Origin: Streptomycetaceae bacterium
GTDB taxonomy: Bacteria > Actinomycetota > Actinomycetes > Nanopelagicales > Nanopelagicaceae
Direction: 5' to 3'
Length of the DNA: 15,477 bases
Assembly (NCBI GenBank): GCA_027490415.1
Contig: JAIXYD010000062.1
Coordinates: 1 to 15,477, forward strand
The notes under the pieces: model-generated
The model's input: the letters and a program-made list of their open reading frames with translations, nothing else
The model's database searches: none
Told to the model about the DNA's origin: nothing
Position numbers and translations under genes: made by a program
Shown here: positions 1-7,203 of the stretch, in pieces
Layout: each line of letters begins with the position of its first letter
Position numbering within the stretch: the first letter of the stretch is position 1

Positions 1-13
1 AAGGAGTACTGCT

Positions 14-199
14 GTGGCATCAACATGCGATATCTGTGGCAAAGGGCCCAGCTTCGGTAACAATGTTTCACACTCTCAGGTAAAGACACGTCGTCGCTGG
101 AATCCAAACATTCAGCGCGTACGCACACTTGTTGGCGGTGCAACAAAGCGCCAGAACGTCTGCACATCTTGCCTCAAGGCTGGAAAAGTTACCCGCTAA
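14..199 (+). CDS. rpmB: 50S ribosomal protein L28
   Basis: L28 is a small protein of the large ribosomal subunit. The 61-residue product opens with the family pattern CDICGKGPSFGNNVSHS and has a basic middle (KTRRRWNPNIQRV). Cysteine pairs at residues 5/8 and 50/53 make it the zinc-binding (C+) form. The start is a GTG with an AAGGAG ribosome binding site at bases 1-6, seven bases upstream, so the gene is complete although it sits at the window edge; its promoter lies outside. It is convergent with thiL and followed by an intrinsic terminator. The rpmB-thiL neighbourhood is common in actinobacteria. Length and sequence are typical and identification is secure. Confidence 0.97.
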   Translation: MASTCDICGKGPSFGNNVSHSQVKTRRRWNPNIQRVRTLVGGATKRQNVCTSCLKAGKVTR

Positions 200-215
200 T
201 ACATCTAACTGAAAT

Positions 216-1133
216 TTATTGAAAATGGCGCCACATCTGTGGCGCTTTTTTCATTTCAAGACCTGTTACACCCTCGCCTTTTCTGACATCACCGATTCGA
301 ATTCCCGGAAGATCTACGCCAGTGGCGAGAAAAACATGATCTTCACCTCCGCCGAGAACCCATTCGAAGACATCGATACCCACCGACTGCGCGAGGAGTG
401 CAAGCTCCTTAAATTCGTATGCGTTCTCGATCAGCGCAGGATCAATATTTAAGTTGACGCCCGATGCTTCGGCTATTGATTGACATGAGATGAGTAAGGC
501 ATCACTGGTATCTGTCAGTGCATTTGCTCGACTGAAATCAATTCCGTAATCAAGAGACGGTGCACGAAACTCATTCAGAGCCATGGCGTGCACTGCATGC
601 AATGGTTCAATCTCATGCGTCAGCATGTGTAAGCCCGCTGCCGACCATCCTGTAAGAGATGAGATATAGATTCCATCGCCTACCTCTGCACCTGAGCGAG
701 TGATTGCTCTTTCGACGCTACCGATTGCGGTTATAGCAATTGAAATTGCATCAGCTCGAGCGATATCTCCCCCGACCACAACTGCACCGGTCATATCTGC
801 CTCGTGCTTAATTCCTTCGGCAAGTTCGCGTACACGTTCAAGCCCCTCATCTCCAACCAACGAAAGGGCAATTACTAGATATTGCGGCTTTGCACCCATA
901 GCCAAAACATCTGCAATATTGGCAGCCGTTACTTTTCGACCGATATCAAAGGCATTTGACCATCGCTTATTAAAGTGAACATTCTCTACGGCAACATCTG
1001 TGGTGATGACTTGTCGAGAATTTCCGCGCACGACTGCCGCGTCATCGCCAATTCCGACGAATACTTCATCGGAGGATTGAGTCTGGAACACAGAGGCAAC
1101 GAGCGAAAGGAGCTCCTGCTCAGAAAATGCCAT
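216..1133 (-). CDS. thiL: Thiamine-monophosphate kinase
   Basis: ThiL phosphorylates thiamine monophosphate to thiamine diphosphate, the last step of cofactor synthesis, in the cytoplasm. The 305-residue protein has the PurM/ThiL architecture. Visible motifs are GIGDDAAV near residue 27 (metal and nucleotide binding), TTDVAVENVHF near 44, ANIADVLAMGAKP near 71, VVGGDIARAD near 118 and GGGEDHVFLAT near 262, the counterpart of the family GGGEDYEL. Length matches the family. The ATG start has no Shine-Dalgarno sequence but a TAGGCT box seven bases upstream, suggesting a leaderless transcript. The last codons overlap the rpmB terminator. VENVHF replaces the more usual VEGVHF; the effect is unknown. 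The gene is divergent from the AsnC-domain gene. Confidence 0.95.
   Translation of the reverse strand: MAFSEQELLSLVASVFQTQSSDEVFVGIGDDAAVVRGNSRQVITTDVAVENVHFNKRWSNAFDIGRKVTAANIADVLAMGAKPQYLVIALSLVGDEGLERVRELAEGIKHEADMTGAVVVGGDIARADAISIAITAIGSVERAITRSGAEVGDGIYISSLTGWSAAGLHMLTHEIEPLHAVHAMALNEFRAPSLDYGIDFSRANALTDTSDALLISCQSIAEASGVNLNIDPALIENAYEFKELALLAQSVGIDVFEWVLGGGEDHVFLATGVDLPGIRIGDVRKGEGVTGLEMKKAPQMWRHFQ
228..251 (+). terminator. Intrinsic terminator of rpmB, inside the end of thiL
   Basis: A stem of GCGCCAC paired with GTGGCGC (228-234 / 239-245) encloses the four-base loop ATCT and is followed by six T residues (246-251). It lies 28 bases after the rpmB stop. The same bases encode the last residues of the convergent thiL gene (KAPQMWR). 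The upstream A-run (222-225) gives only a weak U-tract for the opposite strand, so it is mainly a plus-strand terminator. Confidence 0.85.
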
Positions 1134-1140
1134 AGCGCCA

Positions 1141-1146
1141 AGCCTA
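1141..1146 (-). promoter_or_regulatory. Candidate -10 box for leaderless thiL
   Basis: On the minus strand TAGGCT fits the actinobacterial -10 pattern TANNNT and ends seven bases before the thiL ATG, which would place transcription start at or next to the start codon. No Shine-Dalgarno-like sequence lies between. No convincing -35 is visible. Inferred from spacing only. Confidence 0.45.
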
Positions 1147-1202
1147 GATGATGAGGTACCTTTTGGTCATAACAAAGTTCACTCAAGCGAAAGGAAAACG
1201 TG

Positions 1203-1439
1203 ATGTCTGTACAGGTGTATATCTTGATTCAAACCGAAGTAGGAAAGGCATCATCTGTTGCTACGGCTGTGGGTGCAATTGCAGGAGTTACATTGGCTGA
1301 AGGAGTTACCGGACCTTACGATGTGATTATGCGTGCTGAATCTCCATCAATGGAAGATCTCGGTCGTTCAATCCTTGCAAAAGTTCAGGCAGTGCCAGGA
1401 ATCACTCGCACACTTACCTGCCCTGTTACTTCTTACTAA
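1203..1439 (+). CDS. Stand-alone Lrp/AsnC ligand-binding (RAM) domain protein
   Basis: The 78-residue protein is only the effector-binding half of an Lrp/AsnC regulator: a beta-alpha-beta fold ending in a typical RAM-domain pattern (GPYDVIMRAES, then VPGITRTLTCPVTSY). No helix-turn-helix is present, so it cannot bind DNA alone; such proteins form oligomers that bind amino acids. Small single-domain members next to thiL and ddl are widespread in actinobacteria, and their role is not well defined. A GTG lies directly before the ATG; I chose the ATG at 1203 because the AAGGA motif at 1191-1195 is then seven bases away rather than four. The gene is divergent from thiL and convergent with ddl, with an 11-base triplicate repeat at its stop. 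Confidence 0.85.
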   Translation: MSVQVYILIQTEVGKASSVATAVGAIAGVTLAEGVTGPYDVIMRAESPSMEDLGRSILAKVQAVPGITRTLTCPVTSY

Positions 1440-1467
1440 TTTCCAACTAATTTCCAACTAATTTCCT
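1435..1467. repeat. Three 11-base tandem repeats between convergent genes
   Basis: The unit ACTAATTTCCA occurs at 1435-1445 and 1446-1456, and as ACTAATTTCCT at 1457-1467. The array contains the TAA stop of the AsnC-domain gene and, on the other strand, the TAG stop and last codons of ddl, and fills the whole 18-base gap between them. It has no terminator-like hairpin. Confidence 0.9.
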
Positions 1468-2525
1468 AGGACTCCATTATTGCGCGTGAGCGCGCTGACG
1501 AGCAGGTGTGTAATCACTTGCGAATAATTGACTCCGCTAGCTGCCCACATCTTAGGAAAGACTGAAGTTGCGGTAAAGCCTGGCATTGTATTGAGCTCAT
1601 TGATGATGACTTCTCCGTTCGGAGTTAAGAAGAAATCAACTCGGGCTAAACCACTGCATCCGAGAGAAATAAATGCTTCCACCGCTTTACTCTGAATCTG
1701 GGCAGCAATTTCTTCGCTGATTGGTGCGGGTAAGGTAATACTGGTTGCACCATCGAGATACTTTGCCTCAAAGTCATAAAACTCAAATTTGGGATCGATC
1801 TCTATCTGTCCCACGATAGAAGCTTCTGGCTTGCCGTGGATTTCCAACACCGCGCATTCGATCTCGCGACCAATTACAGCATTTTCGATCATCGCCTTAG
1901 GATCAAAGCGATGAGCCTCTTCAACAGCGGCGGCTAACTGATCAGCAGATTTAACTTTGGTAGTACCGCGACTTGAACCACCACGTGCCGGTTTCACAAA
2001 TACAGGAAATCCAAGAGTTGCCACTTGTGCAGATATTGACACTTTATTGGAGCTCCATTCGGATTTGCGGACAACTAGACCCTCTGCAACCTTGATTCCA
2101 TGCGCTGCAAAAATTGGCTTAGCAAATGATTTATCCATCGCAACTGCAGATGCTAAAACCCCTGAACCTACAAATGGAATATCTGCAATCTCTAGCAATC
2201 CTTGAATGGTTCCATCTTCTCCATATGGACCGTGCAGTACTGGAAAAACAATTTCAATTCCAAGAGATTTTCCATCTACTGCGAAACCTTCTGGCGAAAC
2301 CGAAACCGGTTTGCCATCTTCTGGAACTTCAGGAAGCACGCCATTATGTATGGAAAGTTCATAGCCTTCAGGGACAAGAACCCATTTACCTTTTTTGGTG
2401 ATCCCAATAACTACCGGGTCGTACAGAGTGCGATCGATTGCACCGAGAACTCCCCCTGCCGAAGTGCAGGAAATCTCATGCTCGCTGCTGCGCCCGCCAC
2501 AGATAATTGCTACGCGCTGTGTCAT
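1458..2525 (-). CDS. ddl: D-alanine--D-alanine ligase
   Basis: Ddl joins two D-alanines with ATP to make the dipeptide end of peptidoglycan precursors. The 355-residue protein has the N-terminal domain (VAIICGGRSSEHEIS at the start), HGPYGEDGTIQGLLEIADIP, then the ATP-grasp region with FPVFVKPARGGSSRGTTKV, IGREIECAVLE, and the metal-binding end ARVDFFL...INELNTMPGFT. Length is typical of the larger Ddl enzymes. It is the last gene of a plsC-gpsA-ddl operon and overlaps gpsA by ATGA, so translation is probably coupled. In many actinobacteria a DUF3515 gene sits between ddl and the AsnC/thiL genes; none is seen here. The C-terminus is encoded by a tandem repeat. Confidence 0.96.
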   Translation of the reverse strand: MTQRVAIICGGRSSEHEISCTSAGGVLGAIDRTLYDPVVIGITKKGKWVLVPEGYELSIHNGVLPEVPEDGKPVSVSPEGFAVDGKSLGIEIVFPVLHGPYGEDGTIQGLLEIADIPFVGSGVLASAVAMDKSFAKPIFAAHGIKVAEGLVVRKSEWSSNKVSISAQVATLGFPVFVKPARGGSSRGTTKVKSADQLAAAVEEAHRFDPKAMIENAVIGREIECAVLEIHGKPEASIVGQIEIDPKFEFYDFEAKYLDGATSITLPAPISEEIAAQIQSKAVEAFISLGCSGLARVDFFLTPNGEVIINELNTMPGFTATSVFPKMWAASGVNYSQVITHLLVSALTRNNGVLGN

Positions 2526-3523
2526 CGGATGAAGTTTTCAGCTTGAGTGGTGATCTCCATTAAACGAGTAAGTGCTTGTTCGGGAGTGAGGGATCCATTG
2601 ACGATATCGGCAACCGCCTCAATTACTGGAACTTCAACACCTACGCGGTGTGCAATCTCAACGATCGCACCAGATGATGCGACACCTTCAACAGTCTTAG
2701 CACCTTGCGCAATCGCCATCTCCATTGATCCAGTTTTTCCAAGAAGCTCACCGAAAGTTCTATTGCGTGAGAGCGGAGAACCGCATGTCGCAACGAGGTC
2801 TCCCATTCCAGCAAGGCCGGCAGCACTAAGTGGATCTGATCCATGTGCGGCACATAAGCGTGCAACTTCATTGAGTCCACGGGTGATGAGCATCGCTTGC
2901 GTATTCTCGCCGTAGCCCATTCCAATTGAAATTCCAACAGCTAAAGCGATGACGTTCTTAATTGCACCAGCTAATTCGCATCCAAGTAAATCGACGGATG
3001 TATACACGCGATAATACGGAGTACGGAAAAGTTCACGAACATGCTCTGCAACCTCTTGTGAGGTTGAAGCGGCAACGGCACCTGCCGGCTGTCGCAAGAT
3101 CAGCTCATCAGCCAAATTTGGTCCTGTTAATAGTGCAATTTTGTGTTTACCCAGAACCTCTTCAATGATTTCGGTCATTCGAAGCATCGTCGAAACTTCA
3201 ATACCTTTGAGAGTACTCACGATTGTGCAATCGGCTGAGAATCTAGGCTTCCACTCATTGAGCGTAGCTCTTAGTTGTGTGGAAGGAATCGCTAGGACAT
3301 AAATCTGACTAAATGAAAAAGCTTCATCAAGATCTGTTGTCGCGCGAAGATTTGATGGAAGCACTTGGCCCGCCAAATAGCGTTGATTGGTATGCAGATC
3401 ATTAATCTCATCAATTGTCTCGGAATTGCGACCCCAGAGCAGAACATCATTTCCAGCATCGCAGAGCACTTGAGCAAGGGTGGAACCCCAAGCTCCGGCA
3501 CCGAAGACGCTAATGCTGCTCAT
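2522..3523 (-). CDS. gpsA: NAD(P)-dependent glycerol-3-phosphate dehydrogenase
   Basis: GpsA reduces dihydroxyacetone phosphate to sn-glycerol-3-phosphate, the backbone for phospholipids. The 333-residue protein starts with a Rossmann loop GAGAWG (residues 8-13), followed by STLKGIE, LLTGPNLADEL and GAIKNVIALAVG, which holds the family's catalytic lysine (about residue 189). The C-terminal helical domain has GLAGMGDLVATC and SRNRTFGELL. Length is normal. The ATG overlaps the plsC stop (TAATG), and its own TGA overlaps the ddl ATG (ATGA), so the three genes appear translationally coupled. The pairing with plsC makes sense: GpsA supplies the acceptor that acyltransferases use. Confidence 0.97.
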   Translation of the reverse strand: MSSISVFGAGAWGSTLAQVLCDAGNDVLLWGRNSETIDEINDLHTNQRYLAGQVLPSNLRATTDLDEAFSFSQIYVLAIPSTQLRATLNEWKPRFSADCTIVSTLKGIEVSTMLRMTEIIEEVLGKHKIALLTGPNLADELILRQPAGAVAASTSQEVAEHVRELFRTPYYRVYTSVDLLGCELAGAIKNVIALAVGISIGMGYGENTQAMLITRGLNEVARLCAAHGSDPLSAAGLAGMGDLVATCGSPLSRNRTFGELLGKTGSMEMAIAQGAKTVEGVASSGAIVEIAHRVGVEVPVIEAVADIVNGSLTPEQALTRLMEITTQAENFIR

Positions 3524-4329
3524 TAGTTCTTTCCATTCTTTCTGAAATTTCCTGTGCGGGGTAAATCAGATGCATGAGGGTCAAAGATAGCCGCTGGACG
3601 TTCTTGACCGCGAATCTCCTCTAATAATGCGGTAATTGACCTCATGATTTCTGCCGTGGCTTCGGTCATCGCGGCAGGGTCTTCCTCTTTTCCGTACCAG
3701 CGCGATAGATCTACGGGCTCGCCGATGCGATAACGCACAGTCACGCGAGGAAACAATCGCAATTTTTTTCGATACGGAGGTAAAACTTGTTGTGTCCCCC
3801 ACTGTGCCGCAGGGTAGACAGGTACCTTGGCAATTACTGCCAACCGTGCAGCACCGGTCTTTGCAACCATTGGCCAATAATCTTTATCGCGAGTTAACGT
3901 TCCTTCAGGATATACACCAACGAGATGACCCATTTCCAGTAATCGAAGTGCGTACTGCAACGCAACTCGTGCTTCTTTACTTTCTCTCTCAACTGGAATC
4001 TGTTCTGCTGCTAAAAGAATCTTGCCAATGACTGGAACCCTAAAGACCTGAGATTTTCCGAGAAATCTTGGCGCACGACCATGTGAGTAGAGCAAGAAAG
4101 CTAGGGCAAAGGCATCCATGTATGAAACATGATTAGACACCACAATCGCAGGGCCACTCTTAGGAATCTTCACACCCTCGCGATAGTCATAGCGAGCGAT
4201 GAGTTTCATAACGGGAATCAGAATGGTGGCACAGAAACGAAAAGTTGGATTTACTCCAAGTGGATAGCCGCTTGGAGGGTTGAAGCGAATCTTGAGGGGC
4301 TTGGTACTCCCAGCACCTGATTTCGACAT
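3523..4329 (-). CDS. plsC: 1-acyl-sn-glycerol-3-phosphate acyltransferase (PlsC family)
   Basis: PlsC-type enzymes add the second acyl chain to lysophosphatidic acid at the inner membrane face. The 268-residue protein has the acyltransferase block NHVSYMD (residues 66-72, NHX4D), the second block FLGKSQVFRVPVIGK, IPVERES, and YPEGTLTRD (140-148, the PEGT substrate block). A hydrophobic stretch near residues 30-45 could anchor it. Family assignment is firm, but the exact acyl acceptor is not certain because several paralogues exist in actinobacteria. It is the first gene of the plsC-gpsA-ddl operon. No Shine-Dalgarno sequence precedes the ATG; a TAGAAT box lies six bases upstream, so the message may be leaderless. 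Confidence 0.9.
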   Translation of the reverse strand: MSKSGAGSTKPLKIRFNPPSGYPLGVNPTFRFCATILIPVMKLIARYDYREGVKIPKSGPAIVVSNHVSYMDAFALAFLLYSHGRAPRFLGKSQVFRVPVIGKILLAAEQIPVERESKEARVALQYALRLLEMGHLVGVYPEGTLTRDKDYWPMVAKTGAARLAVIAKVPVYPAAQWGTQQVLPPYRKKLRLFPRVTVRYRIGEPVDLSRWYGKEEDPAAMTEATAEIMRSITALLEEIRGQERPAAIFDPHASDLPRTGNFRKNGKN

Positions 4330-4335
4330 GGCGTA

Positions 4336-4341
4336 ATTCTA
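4336..4341 (-). promoter_or_regulatory. Candidate -10 box for leaderless plsC operon
   Basis: TAGAAT on the minus strand is one base from the TATAAT consensus and ends six bases before the plsC ATG. This would start the plsC-gpsA-ddl transcript at or beside the start codon. No Shine-Dalgarno sequence is present and no clear -35 is visible. It lies just downstream of the HU terminator, as expected for the start of a new transcription unit. Confidence 0.55.
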
Positions 4342-4388
4342 AGTCTGGCTGCTCACTTTGTGGGCTGGATGGGAAGAGAAATCAAGAT

Positions 4389-4426
4389 AAAAAAATAAGG
4401 CCCACGCGTAGAGCGTGGGCCTTATT
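4389..4426 (-). terminator. Intrinsic terminator of the HU gene
   Basis: A perfect 14-base-pair stem (4394-4407 with 4413-4426) with loop GTAGA on the plus strand lies 10 bases after the HU stop. On the minus strand it is followed by seven U residues (complement of 4395-4389, two of them overlapping the stem base). This is the strongest intrinsic terminator in the window. Confidence 0.93.
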
Positions 4427-4436
4427 AAAGAAGAGA

Positions 4437-4910
4437 TTACTTCTTCTTCTTTGCAACCTTCTTTGCTGCCTTCTTAGGAGCTGCCTTGCGAACAACCTTC
4501 TTGGCTGCCTTCTTAGGAGCCTTCTTTGCTGTCTTCTTTGCAACTTTCTTAGCTGCCTTCTTAGGAGCTGCCTTCTTTGCAGCAGGCTTAGCAACAACCT
4601 TTGGTTCTGGCTTTGGTGCTGGAGCAAGCTTACGATCGCCAGCAACAACTTCCTTGAGAGCCTTTGCAGGCAAGAAGCGAGCCTTCTTTGAAGCCTTGAT
4701 CTTGATTGTCTCGCCGGTGAATGGGTTACGTCCCATTCGTGCCTTGCGATCAACCTTCTTGAACTTTCCGAAATCGTTGATCATGACATCTTCGCCACGC
4801 GCCATTGTGCGTGTGATTGTGTCAAAAACGATATCTACAGCGTGAGCTGCTTCCTTCTTGCTGTCGTTGAAGTGTGGGGCCAACGCGGCAATGAATTGGG
4901 CCTTATTCAT
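4437..4910 (-). CDS. hup: HU-family nucleoid protein with Lys/Ala-rich C-terminal tail
   Basis: HU is a nucleoid-associated protein that bends and compacts DNA as a dimer. The 157-residue protein has a classical HU domain at residues 1-93 (MNKAQFIAALA, then INDFGKFKKVDRKARMGRNPFTGE, the DNA-embracing arm). A tail follows (about 94-157) with three APKKAAKKV units and a final KKKK, resembling mycobacterial HupB and histone H1. The start at 4910 was chosen because AAGGGG lies six bases upstream and the protein then begins with the HU N-terminus; the frame extends further upstream but would give a non-homologous leader. The gene has its own promoter and terminator, so it is probably monocistronic. 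The tail is encoded by repeated DNA. Confidence 0.96.
   Translation of the reverse strand: MNKAQFIAALAPHFNDSKKEAAHAVDIVFDTITRTMARGEDVMINDFGKFKKVDRKARMGRNPFTGETIKIKASKKARFLPAKALKEVVAGDRKLAPAPKPEPKVVAKPAAKKAAPKKAAKKVAKKTAKKAPKKAAKKVVRKAAPKKAAKKVAKKKK
4465..4568. repeat. Three 17-base direct repeats in the HU tail
   Basis: GCTGCCTTCTTAGGAGC is found exactly at 4465-4481, 4504-4520 and 4552-4568. On the minus strand each copy encodes APKKA within an APKKAAKKV unit. The spacings of 39 and 48 bases are multiples of three, as expected for in-frame growth or loss of tail units. Confidence 0.9.
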
Positions 4911-4935
4911 CAAAATCCCCTTAGTTTTACGCTCA

Positions 4936-4964
4936 AAATTAAGCTTTTGCTTAACCTGTGTAAA
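4936..4964 (-). promoter_or_regulatory. HU gene promoter
   Basis: On the minus strand TTTACA (4964-4959) and TAATTT (4941-4936) are separated by 17 bases, a good sigma-70-type promoter. It would give a leader of about 20 bases carrying the AAGGGG ribosome binding site. The remaining intergenic DNA up to 5050 is AT-rich, with no further feature I can support. Confidence 0.6.
4939..4954. promoter_or_regulatory. Perfect inverted repeat in the HU promoter spacer
   Basis: TTAAGC-TTTT-GCTTAA is a perfect palindrome with 6-base arms. It fills most of the space between the -35 and -10 boxes of the HU promoter and overlaps the -10 by three bases. This is the usual place for a repressor operator. The binding protein is not identifiable from sequence. 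It lies upstream of the expected transcription start, so an RNA hairpin role is unlikely. Confidence 0.5.
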
Positions 4965-5050
4965 ACTTAAACTAGGTATAGGGGTGATGCCTACATTAAC
5001 GTGGGCGTGTCGCGATTTAATATTTCGCAGAAATTGCACTTTTTATGCGT

Positions 5051-5081
5051 AAAAAACCCTCATTCTACGGTTGAGAGTTTT
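5051..5081 (-). terminator. Intrinsic terminator of leuCD
   Basis: On the minus strand AAAACTCTCA pairs with TGAGGGTTTT (5081-5072 / 5062-5053; ten pairs with one G-U) around a nine-base loop, ending in six U residues (5056-5051). It lies about 57 bases after the leuD stop. A second imperfect hairpin closer to leuD (5101-5125, arms AGCGT/ACGCT plus A-T pairs) has no U-tract on that strand. Confidence 0.75.
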
Positions 5082-5137
5082 ACAGATCGCACTCACCCGT
5101 AGCGTAAAAAGCCTTATTTCACGCTTGTTTTTTAATG

Positions 5138-5737
5138 CTAGGAGCGAATAGGAAGCGTTGCAGGCTTGTGCGATGCTCGCTTTTCTTCAAAAGCATCAAT
5201 GGAATCAGTCTGCTTCAAGGTTAATCCGATGTCATCGAGGCCTTCCATCAAGCGCCAACGCGTGTAATCATCGATTGCAAATGGATGAGAGATAGAACCA
5301 TAAGAAACGGTGCGGGATTCTAAATCTACGGTGATGGCAGTTGATGGATCTGCCTCTACTGCCGCCCACATTGCCTCGACATCTGCCTGCGGCAAAATCA
5401 CGGTCAGGAGTCCACCTTTGAGCGAATTGCCGCGGAAGATATCGGCAAAACGGGAAGAGATCACGACCTTGAATCCATAGTTCTGCAATGCCCAGACGGC
5501 ATGTTCGCGTGATGAGCCGGTTCCGAAATCTGCTCCGGCAAGTAGAACTGTGCCAGATTTGTATTCGTCTTTATTGAGTACGAACTCTGGATCATTGCGC
5601 CATGCTGCAAAGAGGCCATCTTCAAAGCCACTACGAGTAACGCGCTTGAGGTAGACGGCCGGAATTATCTGATCTGTGTCTACATTGCTGCGACGAAGCG
5701 GAACTCCGGTACCAGTGTGCTTAATGAATTTCTCCAT
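5138..5737 (-). CDS. leuD: 3-isopropylmalate dehydratase small subunit
   Basis: LeuD is the swivelling small subunit of isopropylmalate isomerase, which with LeuC converts 2-isopropylmalate to 3-isopropylmalate in leucine synthesis. The 199-residue protein shows the family opening [21 protein letters not shown], then [21 protein letters not shown] and [20 protein letters not shown] place the start at 5737: the AAGGAG at 5751-5746 is eight bases from this ATG but only two from the ATG at 5743, and MEKF is the usual family start. The leuC stop codon lies inside the ribosome binding site, so the genes are tightly coupled. Confidence 0.96.
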   Translation of the reverse strand: MEKFIKHTGTGVPLRRSNVDTDQIIPAVYLKRVTRSGFEDGLFAAWRNDPEFVLNKDEYKSGTVLLAGADFGTGSSREHAVWALQNYGFKVVISSRFADIFRGNSLKGGLLTVILPQADVEAMWAAVEADPSTAITVDLESRTVSYGSISHPFAIDDYTRWRLMEGLDDIGLTLKQTDSIDAFEEKRASHKPATLPIRS

Positions 5738-5749
5738 GGTCATATCTCC

Positions 5750-7141
5750 TTACAGATCCGCTGGCGAAGAAAGTTTTCCGCGAAGCGCGGTAGCTGCTGC
5801 AACGAGTGGGCTAACCAAGTGGGTGCGTCCACCTTTTCCTTGGCGTCCTTCAAAGTTGCGGTTTGAAGTTGATGCTGAGCGCTCTCCGACAGCAAGTTGA
5901 TCAGGATTCATTCCAAGACACATAGAACATCCAGCATTTCGCCATTCGGCGCCTGCATCGATAAAGACTTTATCAAGGCCTTCTGCCTCTGCTTGTAAGC
6001 GCACTCGTGCAGAACCAGGAACAACGAGCATACGAAGTGTTGGGGCAATCTTTTTACCTTTGACCACTTCTGCCGCGCTTCGTAGATCTTCGATGCGGCC
6101 ATTGGTGCAAGACCCCAAGAAAACAGTGTCAATGGCTATCTCTTTGAGTGGTGTTCCAGCGGTGAGTCCCATGTATTCAAGTGCACGCTCTGCTGCTGTG
6201 CGTTCTGATGAATCTGCGAAATCTGCAGGATTTGGAACACTGGCATTCAGCGGCAAACCTTGGCCAGGGTTAGTGCCCCATGTGACAAATGGCTCAAGAT
6301 CATCAGCGTTCAGATCAACTTCAACATCAAATTTTGCGTCAGAATCTGTGTAGAGAGTCTTCCAATATGCAAGTGCTTCATCCCAATTTTCAGGTGCATG
6401 CGGCTTGCCCTTGATATATGCAAAAGTTGTTTCATCGGGTGCGATCAAACCAGCACGAGCGCCTGCTTCAATAGACATATTGCAGACTGTCATGCGACTC
6501 TCCATAGAGAGTGCACGGATAGCACTTCCACGGTATTCAATAATGTAACCCTGTCCCCCGCCAGTTCCAATCTTTGCAATGATGGCCAGGATGATGTCCT
6601 TTGAGGTAACGCCGGGCTTCAGTGTTCCTTCAACATTAATTGCCATTGTCTTTGGCCGAGTTGATGGCAGGGTCTGAGTTGCAAGAACGTGCTCAACTTC
6701 AGAGGTACCGATACCGAATGCGATTGCACCAAATGCGCCGTGCGTTGAGGTGTGTGAATCACCGCAAACAATTGTCATTCCTGGCTGTGTAATTCCGAGC
6801 TGAGGGCCAACTACGTGCACTACGCCCTGGTCTAGATCGCCAAGTGAGTGAAGGCGAACCCCAAACTCTTTGCAATTTGCACGAAGAGTATCCACCTGGA
6901 GCTTGGAAACTGGATCTGCAATTGGCTTCAAGATATCTAGCGTTGGCACGTTGTGATCTTCGGTTGCAATTGTTAAATCTGGACGGCGCACTTTGCGATC
7001 TGTCAGGCGCAAGCCATCAAATGCTTGCGGACTTGTTACTTCATGAATGAGATGGAGGTCGATATAGAGAAGGTCAGGCTCACCATCTGCTTGGCGAACA
7101 ATGTGCTCAGCCCAGATCTTCTCTGCAAGTGTCTTTCCCAT
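5750..7141 (-). CDS. leuC: 3-isopropylmalate dehydratase large subunit
   Basis: LeuC is the aconitase-like subunit that carries the [4Fe-4S] cluster of isopropylmalate isomerase. The 463-residue protein contains [35 protein letters not shown] and [12 protein letters not shown], which supply the three cluster cysteines, and a C-terminal [17 protein letters not shown]. The start at 7141 ([10 protein letters not shown]) fits the family, with AAGGGG upstream. The open frame runs to 7282 but that extension would overlap the divergent ndgR gene and has no homologous character. It forms an operon with leuD and is divergent from ndgR, its likely regulator. Confidence 0.97.
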   Translation of the reverse strand: MGKTLAEKIWAEHIVRQADGEPDLLYIDLHLIHEVTSPQAFDGLRLTDRKVRRPDLTIATEDHNVPTLDILKPIADPVSKLQVDTLRANCKEFGVRLHSLGDLDQGVVHVVGPQLGITQPGMTIVCGDSHTSTHGAFGAIAFGIGTSEVEHVLATQTLPSTRPKTMAINVEGTLKPGVTSKDIILAIIAKIGTGGGQGYIIEYRGSAIRALSMESRMTVCNMSIEAGARAGLIAPDETTFAYIKGKPHAPENWDEALAYWKTLYTDSDAKFDVEVDLNADDLEPFVTWGTNPGQGLPLNASVPNPADFADSSERTAAERALEYMGLTAGTPLKEIAIDTVFLGSCTNGRIEDLRSAAEVVKGKKIAPTLRMLVVPGSARVRLQAEAEGLDKVFIDAGAEWRNAGCSMCLGMNPDQLAVGERSASTSNRNFEGRQGKGGRTHLVSPLVAAATALRGKLSSPADL

Positions 7142-7173
7142 CGCTACCCCTTTTTTACTCAATCTTTGCATCT

Positions 7174-7203
7174 CACTAGGTGGGATGTTAATATCACCAG
7201 GTG
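7174..7203. promoter_or_regulatory. Paired operator sites between leuC and ndgR
   Basis: Two near-identical 9-base palindromic sites, CACTAGGTG (7174-7182) and CACCAGGTG (7195-7203), are 21 base pairs apart centre to centre, about two helical turns. The second covers the GTG start of ndgR. Between them lie overlapping candidate -10 boxes: TAATAT (7189-7194) for ndgR and TAACAT (minus strand, 7190-7185) for leuC. In Streptomyces and Corynebacterium NdgR/LtbR controls leuCD from this divergent region, so these are the probable NdgR sites. The exact motif is my inference. Confidence 0.55.
7189..7194 (+). promoter_or_regulatory. Candidate -10 box for leaderless ndgR
   Basis: TAATAT ends six bases before the ndgR GTG, with no Shine-Dalgarno sequence between, as expected for a transcript starting at the start codon. 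Confidence 0.55.

Noticed and set aside
1482-1495. GCGCG-TGAG-CGCGC hairpin near the ddl end as a terminator
   Set aside because: No T-tract follows on either strand and it lies inside ddl coding sequence.
4440-4640. Possible CRISPR-like or mobile repeat because of repeated 17-mers
   Set aside because: The copies are in frame within the HU tail and explained by repeated APKKA units; there are no spacers of regular length.
4486-4845. Plus-strand frame opposite HU with alternating hydrophobic Phe/Ala residues
   Set aside because: It is the antisense shadow of Lys/Ala codons and has no start signal or family likeness.
4911-5039. 43-residue N-terminal extension of HU
   Set aside because: It contains the promoter and ribosome binding site, and HU begins with MNKAQF; the extension has no homologous character.
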